Made by a program: the position numbers and the translations under genes
Shown here: piece by piece, positions 1-5,090 of the stretch
Layout of the letters: every line of letters begins with the position of its first letter
Position numbering within the stretch: the first letter of the stretch is position 1
Notes under the pieces: model-generated
Database searches by the model: none
The model's input: only the letters and a program-made list of their open reading frames with translations
Told to the model about the DNA's origin: nothing
Assembly (NCBI GenBank): GCA_016870235.1
Contig: VGCB01000222.1
Coordinates: forward strand, 1 to 5,483
Reading direction: 5' to 3'
Length of the DNA: 5,483 nucleotides
Origin: Actinomycetota bacterium
GTDB lineage: Bacteria; Actinomycetota; Thermoleophilia; Gaiellales; Gaiellaceae

Positions 1-952
1 GGAAGTGGCTGATCGAGGTCTCGCGGCCGATGGTCGGCTCGCCGTCGAGGCAGAGCGACACGTCGGTCGAGGTCCCGCCCATGTCGAACGTGAGGATGTT
101 CCGGAAGCCGGCCGTCTTCGCGACGTGAAGCGCGCCCGCGACGCCGCCGGACGGGCCGGAGAGGACGCCGTAGATCGGGTTCCGCGCCGCCTCGCGCGTC
201 GTCATCAGGCCGGCGTCGGAGCGGAGGATGTTGACGTCGGCGGTGGCGCCGATCGCCTTCAGCTGCTCCTGGAGGCCGGTCACATAGGCGCCGACCCGCG
301 GGCGCACGTACGAGTTCATGCACGCGGTCAGCGTCCGCTCGTACTCCCGGAATTCGGGCAGGACGTGGGCGGAGAGCGTGACCGGGAACCCCGGGTAGAG
401 CCGCTCGACGATGGCGCCGATCTGCTCCTCGTGCGCCGGGTTCACGTACGAGTTGACGAGGCCGACGGTCAGCGACTCGACACCGCTCTCGACGAGCTCG
501 CGCACGATCCCCTCGACCTGCTTCTCGTCGACGGGCACGACGGTCAAGCCGCGCGCGTCCATCCGCTCGGTCGCCTCGCGCGTGTCGGCGAGCGACGCGG
601 GCGGGTCGGGCTTGATCATGATGATCCAGCCGGCCAGGGGCCCCGGGGTCTGCGACCGCGCGAGGTGGAGGATCTGCTTGAAGCCCATCGTCGTGATCAG
701 TCCGACGCGAGCCCCCTTCGACTCGAGCACCGCGTTCGTCGCCACGGTCGTGCCGTGCAGGATGTTGCGGAGGTCGCCGACGCCGATCCCGGCCTCGTCG
801 CAAATCCTGCGGACGCCGGTGAGGACGCCCTCGGAGGGGTCCGCCGGGGTCGAGGGGGTCTTGACGCGGAACTGCGCGCCCCCTGGTTCGTCACTGACGA
901 GGAAGAGGTCGGTGAACGTCCCACCGACGTCGACCCCCAGCCTGTACGCCAT
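1..952 (-). CDS. HyuA-type hydantoinase/oxoprolinase family subunit (N-terminal part, cut by left edge)
   Basis: The 317 residues seen are the N-terminal part of a HyuA-like subunit (ASKHA ATPase fold), a family including N-methylhydantoinase/5-oxoprolinase (ATP-dependent opening of cyclic amides) and the acetone/acetophenone carboxylases (ATP-dependent ketone carboxylation); it normally works in the cytoplasm with a HyuB partner. Visible motifs: phosphate loop DVGGTFTD (residues 8-15), HGTTVATNA (66-74), GVLSGPSGG (262-270) and the second nucleotide loop DMGGTSTDVSL (290-300). The frame is open to position 1, so the C-terminal part and probably hyuB lie to the left. The start is ATG at 952: an AAAGG ribosome site lies 6 nt upstream, whereas the in-frame ATG at 958 directly abuts it. 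It is the fourth gene of the minus-strand operon, 53 nt after the lyase stop, and the left arm of a large inverted repeat ends just upstream of its ribosome site. Family is certain by motif; amidase versus carboxylase cannot be told from this half. Confidence 0.93.
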   Translation of the reverse strand, partial: MAYRLGVDVGGTFTDLFLVSDEPGGAQFRVKTPSTPADPSEGVLTGVRRICDEAGIGVGDLRNILHGTTVATNAVLESKGARVGLITTMGFKQILHLARSQTPGPLAGWIIMIKPDPPASLADTREATERMDARGLTVVPVDEKQVEGIVRELVESGVESLTVGLVNSYVNPAHEEQIGAIVERLYPGFPVTLSAHVLPEFREYERTLTACMNSYVRPRVGAYVTGLQEQLKAIGATADVNILRSDAGLMTTREAARNPIYGVLSGPSGGVAGALHVAKTAGFRNILTFDMGGTSTDVSLCLDGEPTIGRETSISHF

Positions 953-968
953 TTCCATCCTTTCCGAC

Positions 969-1049
969 GGGGTCAGGTCTTGCATGTTGCGTCGTCGGTG
1001 CGCGGTCATCGTGCCGGGTCAGGCGACGCAACATGCAAGACCTGACCCC
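969..1049. repeat. Perfect 26-bp inverted repeat with 29-nt loop (REPIN/MITE-like insertion)
   Basis: The arms 969-994 and 1024-1049 are exact reverse complements, 26 of 26 bases. The left arm begins GGGGTCAGGTCTTGCATG. The loop is 995-1023 and contains an extra partial copy of the arm motif (GGGTCAGG at 1016-1023). Arm motifs of the type GGTCAGGTCTTGCAT resemble, from memory, sequences that flank REP-associated tyrosine (IS200-like) transposases, and an inverted pair is the REPIN layout; no transposase is in the window, so it would be non-autonomous. It lies between the lyase and hyuA genes and invades the lyase 3' end: lyase codons 300-307 fall in the right arm and 308-312 plus the TGA in the loop. 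In the operon mRNA it would form a very stable hairpin a few nt before the hyuA ribosome site. The inverted repeat is certain; its assignment to a mobile family is inferred. Confidence 0.8.
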
Positions 1050-1944
1050 CCGCGACCGGCGCGAAGACGCCGGCCTTGTAGACCATGCCCTCGAGCGGCC
1101 GTCCCAGGACGCCCTCGAGCCACTCGGCGATGACGACCAGGGCATCGAGGTCGATGCCGGTCTCCACCCCCTCGCCGTGGAGGAGGTAGACGAGGTCCTC
1201 GGTGCAGATGTTCCCCGTGGCCCGTGGTGCGAACGGGCAGCCGCCGATCCCGGCGACCGATGCGTCGAGCACCGTCGCGCCCGCCTCGACCGCCGCCCAG
1301 GCGTTCGCGATCCCGGTGTTCCGCGTGTTGTGCAGGTGAACCCCGACCGGGGTTGCCGAGCTGGATCGGGCTCCGGAGACGATGTTCGTGATCTGACGCG
1401 GCACCGCGACGCCGACCGTGTCGGCGAAGACCACCTCGTCGACACCCGCGTCCACGAAGCGCGCGGCGAGCTCGAGGACGCGACCCGGGTCGATCGCGCC
1501 CTCGAACGGGCAGCCGAACGAGGTGCCGAGCGTGATGGTCGCGCGCAGGCCGTCCGCATGAGCCGTCTCGATCATCCGCAGGCACGACTGCACCGAGGAC
1601 TCGACGTCGGCGCCCGAGTTCCGCCTGTTGAACTCCTCCGAGACGGCGAAGGCGAAGTGCGCCTCGTCGAGGCCCGTCGCGCGCAGCCGCTCGTAGCCCT
1701 TGTCGTTCAAGGCGAGGCCCGCGTACACGGTGCCCTCGCGGCGCTCGATGCCCGCCACGACCTCCTCTGCGCCTGCCATCGCGGGCACCCGGGCCGGGTT
1801 GACGAAGCTGACGGCCTCGATTCGCGGGACGCCTGCCGAGGCGAGCCGGTTGACGAGCTCGGCCCGCACCGACGGCTCCAGCACCTTCGGGTCGTTCTGC
1901 AATCCGTCCCGGGGCGCGACGTCGCAGATCGTGACTCTGCTCAT
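1006..1944 (-). CDS. Hydroxymethylglutaryl-CoA lyase family protein
   Basis: This 312-residue DRE-TIM metallolyase resembles HMG-CoA lyase, which splits HMG-CoA into acetyl-CoA and acetoacetate in the cytoplasm (leucine and related acid breakdown). Visible features: PRDGLQN (11-17) with the catalytic Arg/Asp pair R12 and D13; TLGTSFGCPFEG (138-149); FADTVGVA (173-180); metal-binding histidines in HLHNTRN (H203, H205); the cysteine signature GIGGCPFAP (232-240, C236); and N245 just before TEDLVYLL (248-255). All key residues are present, so it should be active. The ATG overlaps the upstream CoA-transferase stop (ATGA, 1941-1944), with GGGAG 4 nt before it. Longer reading of this frame upstream lies inside the transferase gene and is rejected. 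The natural end appears to be near KAGVFAPVAG (290-299); the last 13 residues (GQVLHVASPDPAR) and the stop come from the inserted inverted repeat. The exact substrate could be another 3-hydroxyacyl-CoA, such as a citramalyl-CoA-like acid. Confidence 0.93.
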   Translation of the reverse strand: MSRVTICDVAPRDGLQNDPKVLEPSVRAELVNRLASAGVPRIEAVSFVNPARVPAMAGAEEVVAGIERREGTVYAGLALNDKGYERLRATGLDEAHFAFAVSEEFNRRNSGADVESSVQSCLRMIETAHADGLRATITLGTSFGCPFEGAIDPGRVLELAARFVDAGVDEVVFADTVGVAVPRQITNIVSGARSSSATPVGVHLHNTRNTGIANAWAAVEAGATVLDASVAGIGGCPFAPRATGNICTEDLVYLLHGEGVETGIDLDALVVIAEWLEGVLGRPLEGMVYKAGVFAPVAGGQVLHVASPDPAR

Positions 1945-3182
1945 ATCACTCCCTCGTCCTTCAACGAGGCGAGCTCCTCGGGTCTCAGCCCGAGGAGCTC
2001 GCCGTAGACCTCGGCGTTGTGGCTGCCTTCCTCCCACGTCGCCGACCAGCGCACCGAGCCGGGCGTCTCCGAGAACTTCGGGATGATCCCCGGCGCCGTG
2101 AAGGCGCCGAACTCGGGGTCGATCTGCTCGATCAGCATCTCCCGGGCGCGGTACTGCGGGTCGTCGAAGATGTCGGCGATCGTGTACACCGGGCCGCAGA
2201 TGACGCCGGCCTCGTTCAGCACCCGGTCGATCTCGGCCGCGTCGCGTGCCTTCGCCCACTCGGCGATGATCCCGTCGAGCTCGTCCTGGTGCTCGCCGCG
2301 GCCCAGGTGGGTCGCGTAGCGCTCGTCGGTCGCGAGCTCGGGCATCCCCATCGTCGCCGCCAGCCGCTTGAACACGTTGTCCTGGTTCGCCGCGATCACC
2401 ATCCACTTGTCGTCGCGCGACTTGAAGATATTGGAGGGCGCGATGCCCTTGAGCTTCGTCCCGCCCGGCCCGCGCACCACGCCGGCGCGGTCGTACTCCG
2501 GGACCATGCTCTCGAGGAACGAGAAGCACGCCTCCATCAACGAGACGTCGATCACCTGCCCGCGGCCGCCGCCGAGCGAGTCGCGCCAGTAGAGGGCGGC
2601 GAGAACGCCCATGGTCGCGTACATGGCCGCGAACGAGTCGCCGAGCGAGAGGTGCACGCGGGGCGGCGGCTCGTCCGGGAACCCGTTCACGTAGCGGATG
2701 CCGCCCATCGCCTCCGCCACCGAGGCAAAGCCGGCGCGCGCCGCATACGGGCCTGTCTGCCCGTAGCCCGAGACCCGCGCGATCACGAGCTTGCGGTTCG
2801 CCTCCCACAGCTCGGCCGGGCCGAGGCGCCACTTCTCGAGCGTCCCCGGCCGGAAGTTCTCGACCACGACGTCGGCCGTCTTCACGAGGTCGAGCAGCAG
2901 CTTCTGGCCGCGCTCTTCACGGAGGTTGAGCGTCACGCACTTCTTGTTCCGCGACTGCACCGGCCACCAGAGCGAGCGGCCCTTGAAGCGCGCCTTGCCC
3001 CAGTCGCGCAGCTGGTCTGGCTGACCCGGCGCCTCGACCTTGATGATCTCCGCCCCCCAGTCGCCCATCAGGCGGCCCACGAACGGGCCGGCCAGGAGCT
3101 GGCCGAGCTCGATCACGCGGATGCCCTCGAGCGGGCCGGCGGGACCCGTGCCCGGCGGCGTCACTGAGCCTGGCTGCGTCAT
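1941..3182 (-). CDS. CaiB/BaiF family (class III) CoA-transferase
   Basis: This 413-residue protein has the usual length for class III CoA-transferases, which move CoA between acyl-CoA and a free acid through an aspartyl-CoA thioester. Visible features: PLEGIRVIELGQLLAGPF (17-34), the family's conserved N-terminal stretch; WGAEIIKVEAPG (42-53); a nucleotide-fold region with SRNKKCVTLNL (77-87); DVVVENFRPGTLEKW (104-118); SGYGQTGPYA (138-147); and SLGDSF (179-184), whose D182 aligns with the catalytic Asp169 of formyl-CoA transferase. The C-terminal small domain contains AGVICGPVYTIADIFDDPQ (about 329-347). Its ATG overlaps the regulator stop (ATGA, 3179-3182) with a GGAGG site about 7 nt upstream; its own stop overlaps the lyase ATG. 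Pairing with an HMG-CoA lyase suggests a role like succinate-hydroxymethylglutarate CoA-transferase, charging a hydroxyacid for cleavage. The acid and the CoA donor cannot be read from the sequence. Confidence 0.94.
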   Translation of the reverse strand: MTQPGSVTPPGTGPAGPLEGIRVIELGQLLAGPFVGRLMGDWGAEIIKVEAPGQPDQLRDWGKARFKGRSLWWPVQSRNKKCVTLNLREERGQKLLLDLVKTADVVVENFRPGTLEKWRLGPAELWEANRKLVIARVSGYGQTGPYAARAGFASVAEAMGGIRYVNGFPDEPPPRVHLSLGDSFAAMYATMGVLAALYWRDSLGGGRGQVIDVSLMEACFSFLESMVPEYDRAGVVRGPGGTKLKGIAPSNIFKSRDDKWMVIAANQDNVFKRLAATMGMPELATDERYATHLGRGEHQDELDGIIAEWAKARDAAEIDRVLNEAGVICGPVYTIADIFDDPQYRAREMLIEQIDPEFGAFTAPGIIPKFSETPGSVRWSATWEEGSHNAEVYGELLGLRPEELASLKDEGVI

Positions 3183-3865
3183 GCGGGCGCCTCCTGTTCG
3201 ACCACCGTCCGGACGTGCGCGACGAGGAGGTCGCGCGCCTCGTACACGTGTTCCTTCATCACCAGCTCCGCGCGCTCCGCATCCCGCCGCGCGAGCGCAG
3301 CGGTGATCTGCCGGTGGTAATGGAGCGAGATCGCCGTCTGCTCGGGCGAGTAGTACGCGTACGAGCGGTAGACGAGCGGCAGCTGCACGACGCTTCGCAC
3401 CATCGCCGCCAGGCGCTCGCTGTCGGCGAGCTCGAGGATGAGCCCGTGAAACGTCGCGTTCTCGGCGACGATCCCCTCGATCGGCGCGCCCTTGAGACGG
3501 GCGAAACGCTCGCAGCTCTCCGCGAGACGGGCAATCGCGGAGTCGTCGATCCGGCTCGCTGCGCGGCGGGCTGCGTATCCCTCGAGCAGCGCGCGCAGCT
3601 CGTACAGCTCCTCGAGGTCGTCGGCCGTGTGCGCGCGCACCGTTGCCCCGCGATTCGGCGCCGCGTCGACGAGCCCCTCGGCCTGGAGGATCAGGAGCGC
3701 CTCGCGGACCGGCGTCCGGCTGATCCCGAGCCCCCGTGCGAGCTCCTCCTCCTTCAGCCGCTCACCGGGCGCCACCCGGCCCTCGACGATTGCCCGCCTG
3801 ACGGCCTCGCTCACCGTCACGCTCGTGTTCCCGGATGGCTGACCGGCGGAGACCGTCCTCGACAT
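3179..3865 (-). CDS. GntR family transcriptional regulator, FadR subfamily (FCD domain)
   Basis: This 228-residue DNA-binding protein has an N-terminal winged helix (about 14-78), with the GntR recognition signature ELARGLGISRTPVREALLIL (41-60), and an all-helical FCD ligand domain (about 84-220). The FCD metal site is visible: N136, H140 (NATFH), H184 (HYHRQI) and H206 (KEHV). Asn in place of the commoner Asp is a known variation. FCD regulators usually bind carboxylic acids or sugar acids, which fits the CoA-transferase and lyase that follow. It is the first gene of the minus-strand operon and its TGA overlaps the transferase ATG. The chosen ATG has no purine-rich ribosome site, but a TACAAT box ends 8 nt upstream, suggesting a leaderless mRNA starting at or near this ATG. 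A palindromic operator overlaps that box, so the protein probably represses its own operon. Ligand unknown. Confidence 0.94.
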   Translation of the reverse strand: MSRTVSAGQPSGNTSVTVSEAVRRAIVEGRVAPGERLKEEELARGLGISRTPVREALLILQAEGLVDAAPNRGATVRAHTADDLEELYELRALLEGYAARRAASRIDDSAIARLAESCERFARLKGAPIEGIVAENATFHGLILELADSERLAAMVRSVVQLPLVYRSYAYYSPEQTAISLHYHRQITAALARRDAERAELVMKEHVYEARDLLVAHVRTVVEQEAPA

Positions 3866-3873
3866 GGTCGGGG

Positions 3874-3885
3874 ATTGTATGCAAT
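3874..3885 (-). promoter_or_regulatory. Probable leaderless promoter (-10) overlapped by GntR-type operator
   Basis: Read on the minus strand this is ATTGCATACAAT, followed by CCCCGACC and the regulator ATG. TACAAT (3879-3874) matches the -10 consensus in 5 of 6 bases and sits 8 nt before the ATG, the spacing expected for a leaderless transcript; no clear -35 is seen. The same 12 bases form a near-perfect palindrome (ATTG/CAAT arms, one central mismatch) like TTGTATACAA-type operators of FadR/VanR-group GntR regulators. The outer GGG...CCC bases (3871-3873, 3887-3889) add some symmetry. Overlap of operator and -10 implies autorepression. Function is inferred from position and motif. Confidence 0.6.
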
Positions 3886-3904
3886 TCCCGAGCTCCCCGT
3901 CCCC

Positions 3905-4150
3905 GCGTCATGCGGCGGAGATCGCGGCGGCGTCCGGTGCCTGCTCGGAGATGGAGCGCAGACGTCCCGGATTCCGGCAGGCGCGCCGCATGTGCCGGCC
4001 TGCGCGCGCGACCGCCGGCCTGGATCGCCGCGACGATGGCAGCACCGAGCGCGACCGGGCCGGCGAACACTGCGATCACGAGACCGGGCCCGGAGACGCC
4101 CATCAGCAGCCCCGCAAGCGCGGGGGGCGCGAAGACACCGGTGACGGCCC
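3905..4150 (-). pseudogene. Remnant of a membrane transporter C-terminus (possibly MFS)
   Basis: On the minus strand, in the frame reading through 4139-4020, the sequence encodes a hydrophobic stretch beginning VFAPPALAGLLMGVSG and continuing GLVIAVFAGPVALGAAIVAAI. This looks like two membrane helices joined by a short turn, as at the end of many major facilitator transporters. Codon third positions are mostly G or C here, as in the real genes. There is no plausible start: the frame runs to the right into the palindromic repeats at 4148-4250, and to the left it has no stop of its own before it overlaps the GntR regulator gene in another frame. The best reading is a decayed 3' fragment whose 5' part was removed where the repeats now lie. 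The family assignment rests on hydrophobic pattern only and is tentative; chance coding in GC-rich DNA is possible. Confidence 0.4.
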
Positions 4151-4176
4151 GTCGAACGCTGTGAGACGCCGCACTA
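4148..4176. repeat. Palindromic repeat copy A
   Basis: This 29-nt unit (CCC, then GTCGAACGCTGTGAGACGCC, then GCACTA) matches copy B at 4222-4250 with only two differences (G/A at 4154, C/T at 4160). Its end GACGCCGCACT (4165-4175) is the exact reverse complement of 4193-4203, so it can form an 11-bp stem with a 17-nt loop; inside the loop CCC/GGG could pair on the minus-strand RNA. It directly abuts the transporter-like remnant. Confidence 0.8.
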
Positions 4177-4192
4177 CCATGCCCATTTCGGG

Positions 4193-4203
4193 AGTGCGGC
4201 GTC
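4193..4203. repeat. Inverted middle copy of the repeat core
   Basis: AGTGCGGCGTC here is the exact reverse complement of the core in both copy A (4165-4175) and copy B (4239-4249). It can pair with either flank, giving two mutually exclusive hairpins in a transcript crossing the region. A small extra stem AACCG-GCA-CGGTT lies next to it at 4207-4219. Confidence 0.8.
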
Positions 4204-4221
4204 CCGAACCGGCACGGTTTT

Positions 4222-4250
4222 CCCGTCAAACGTTGTGAGACGCCGCACTA
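4222..4250. repeat. Palindromic repeat copy B, containing the TetR stop codon
   Basis: This unit (CCC, then GTCAAACGTTGTGAGACGCC, then GCACTA) is a direct repeat of copy A, 74 nt away. Its last three bases CTA (4248-4250) read as TAG on the minus strand and are the stop codon of the TetR-family gene. With the inverted core at 4193-4203 it makes an 11-bp stem with a 35-nt loop, so 4193-4249 has the form of a small element with 11-bp terminal inverted repeats. The repeats are certain; a mobile or REP-like origin is inferred. Confidence 0.8.
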
Positions 4251-4850
4251 GGCGACGCGAACGGCCACGACCCCGTCAAGCAGGAGATCGACGAGCAGCG
4301 AGCGGGCGCGATCCTCCGGCCAGGCGTGGGCGCCGCGAAGGTGGCGGTACGTCCGATCGGTCGCGTTCACCAGCACCGTCGCCGCCTCGCCCACGTCGAG
4401 GCACCGGATGGAGCCGTCGCCGACGCCCTCGCCGAGGAGCTGCTCGATCGCCTCCACGTACCCCTCGCGCGAGCGGACGCTGCCGCGGCGCTCGTGGAAG
4501 AACGCCCGGTCGGTCTCCTCGTCCAGCCCGAGCAGGAAGCCGAGATGGCGCTCGGTGACGTCGCAGACGGCGTGCAGCGCCGCCCGCAACCGGTCGGGCA
4601 CGGGGCCGGGACGGTCGACGACCGGCGTCAGCGTCTCGCGGAAATCGGCCTCGTAGGCTTGCGCCAGCAGGCCGAGGATCTCCTCGCGCCCGAGCCCGTG
4701 CCGGTGCAGGGTCATGCGTGAGAGGCCCGCCGCCTCCGCGACCCGCGCCAGGGTCAGGCCGCTCCAGCCGCGCTCGGCGATCACCGCCGAGGCGCCCGCG
4801 ACGACGCGCTCCACGACCCCGTTGACGGCCATGACCCTGGATGCTTGCAC
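4248..4850 (-). CDS. TetR/AcrR family transcriptional regulator
   Basis: This 200-residue protein is of typical TetR length. The N-terminal helix-turn-helix spans about 13-60: VVERVVAGASAVIAERG, then LTLARVAEAAGLSRMTLHRH (32-51) and GREEIL (54-59), matching the family pattern, with His where the usual Tyr of the tlYrhF motif stands. The C-terminal helical ligand domain (about 65-195) shows no recognisable ligand signature. The start is uncertain: GTG at 4850, or ATG at 4832 giving 194 residues. Both have only weak ribosome sites very close to the codon, and the conserved domain fits either. The gene is divergent from the tautomerase/molybdenum-hydroxylase operon, with a perfect-arm palindrome between them, so it most likely controls that operon and itself. 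Its 3' end runs into repeat copy B, which provides the TAG stop, so the C-terminus may have been altered by the insertion. Confidence 0.9.
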   Translation of the reverse strand: MQASRVMAVNGVVERVVAGASAVIAERGWSGLTLARVAEAAGLSRMTLHRHGLGREEILGLLAQAYEADFRETLTPVVDRPGPVPDRLRAALHAVCDVTERHLGFLLGLDEETDRAFFHERRGSVRSREGYVEAIEQLLGEGVGDGSIRCLDVGEAATVLVNATDRTYRHLRGAHAWPEDRARSLLVDLLLDGVVAVRVA

Positions 4851-4873
4851 ATCCTGTTACGTCCGTGTAACAC
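4845..4873 (+). promoter_or_regulatory. Possible promoter of the tautomerase/molybdenum-hydroxylase operon
   Basis: TTGCAC (4845-4850) and TAACAC (4868-4873) are separated by 17 nt, the ideal spacing, and lie about 31 nt before the tautomerase ATG. Each box matches the vegetative consensus in only 3 of 6 bases, so the call rests mainly on spacing, position and enclosure of the operator palindrome. Confidence 0.35.
4855..4872. promoter_or_regulatory. Palindromic operator between divergent genes (probable TetR site)
   Basis: TGTTAC-GTCCGT-GTAACA has perfect 6-bp arms around a 6-nt spacer. It lies 5 nt upstream of the TetR GTG (23 nt from the alternative ATG) and 32 nt upstream of the tautomerase ATG, and sits between the possible -35 and -10 boxes of the plus-strand promoter. 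Position between a TetR gene and a divergent operon, and the symmetric form, are what is known for operators of local TetR repressors. Binding would shut off the plus-strand operon and probably TetR itself. Confidence 0.7.
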
Positions 4874-4904
4874 TCGTCGCGACCCACGAGATCATGGAGG
4901 AGCG

Positions 4905-5087
4905 ATGCCCGTCATCGAAGTGAAGCTCTACGACCGGCGTGTCACGGAGGAGTCGGTGCCGAGGATGATCGAGGCGCTCACGCAGGCGCTCCACGAGTCG
5001 AGCGGCGCCGCCGTCGACCACATCCAGGTCATCATCCAGGGCGTGTCCCCCTCGAACTGGGGGATCGCGGGCAAGCAGCAGTCGTAG
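4905..5087 (+). CDS. 4-oxalocrotonate tautomerase-family protein
   Basis: This 60-residue protein (59 after Met removal) has the size of 4-oxalocrotonate tautomerases, small hexameric cytoplasmic enzymes that use an N-terminal proline as general base to shift keto-enol double bonds in aromatic breakdown. The start MPVIEVKLYDRR puts Pro directly after Met, which fixes ATG 4905; GGAGG lies 4 nt upstream. An upstream in-frame ATG at 4845 would bury the proline and is rejected. Arg10 and Arg11 (mature numbering) cover the canonical Arg11. The conserved tail reads HIQVIIQGVSPSNWGIAG: Gln replaces the usual Arg39 and Trp stands for Phe50, with one residue inserted before this region. The fold and Pro1 chemistry are probably kept but the substrate likely differs from 4-oxalocrotonate. 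It is the first gene of a divergent operon, 3 nt before a molybdenum hydroxylase subunit. Confidence 0.88.
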   Translation: MPVIEVKLYDRRVTEESVPRMIEALTQALHESSGAAVDHIQVIIQGVSPSNWGIAGKQQS

Positions 5088-5090
5088 CGG

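Noticed and set aside
5..1045. Long plus-strand open frame of 346 codons
   Set aside because: It is antisense to the HyuA-type gene, whose motifs are unmistakable; the translation is Arg/Asp/Val-rich with no family features, as expected from GC-rich shadow frames.
969..1049. Rho-independent terminator between lyase and hyuA genes
   Set aside because: Neither strand has a T-run after the stem, the arms extend into the lyase coding end, and the motif looks like a dispersed repeat.
1033..2007. Long plus-strand open frame of 324 codons
   Set aside because: Antisense to the HMG-CoA lyase gene; no domain features.
1945..2832. Upstream extension of the lyase frame on the minus strand
   Set aside because: This part is an out-of-frame reading of the CoA-transferase gene; the true start is the ATG in the ATGA overlap at 1944, directly before the conserved N-terminus.
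2019..3167. Long plus-strand open frame of 382 codons
   Set aside because: It lies wholly antisense to the CoA-transferase gene and has low-complexity composition without recognisable motifs.
3215..4144. Plus-strand open frame of 309 codons
   Set aside because: Mostly antisense to the GntR regulator and continuing through the non-coding gap; no domain features.
4207..4221. Intrinsic terminator on the plus strand (5-bp stem followed by TTTT)
   Set aside because: The stem is short and no plus-strand gene lies upstream to terminate; on the minus strand no T-run follows.
3762..4229. Minus-strand open frame of 155 codons as an intact gene
   Set aside because: It begins within the palindromic repeats and ends inside the GntR regulator in another frame; only the middle hydrophobic part looks genuinely coding, so it is kept as a remnant.
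4148..4250. CRISPR array
   Set aside because: There are only two direct copies plus one inverted core, with no regular spacers and no cas genes.
4845..4904. Earlier in-frame start for the tautomerase
   Set aside because: It would add 20 residues before the catalytic N-terminal proline and would overlap the operator; the ribosome site is at 4896-4900.
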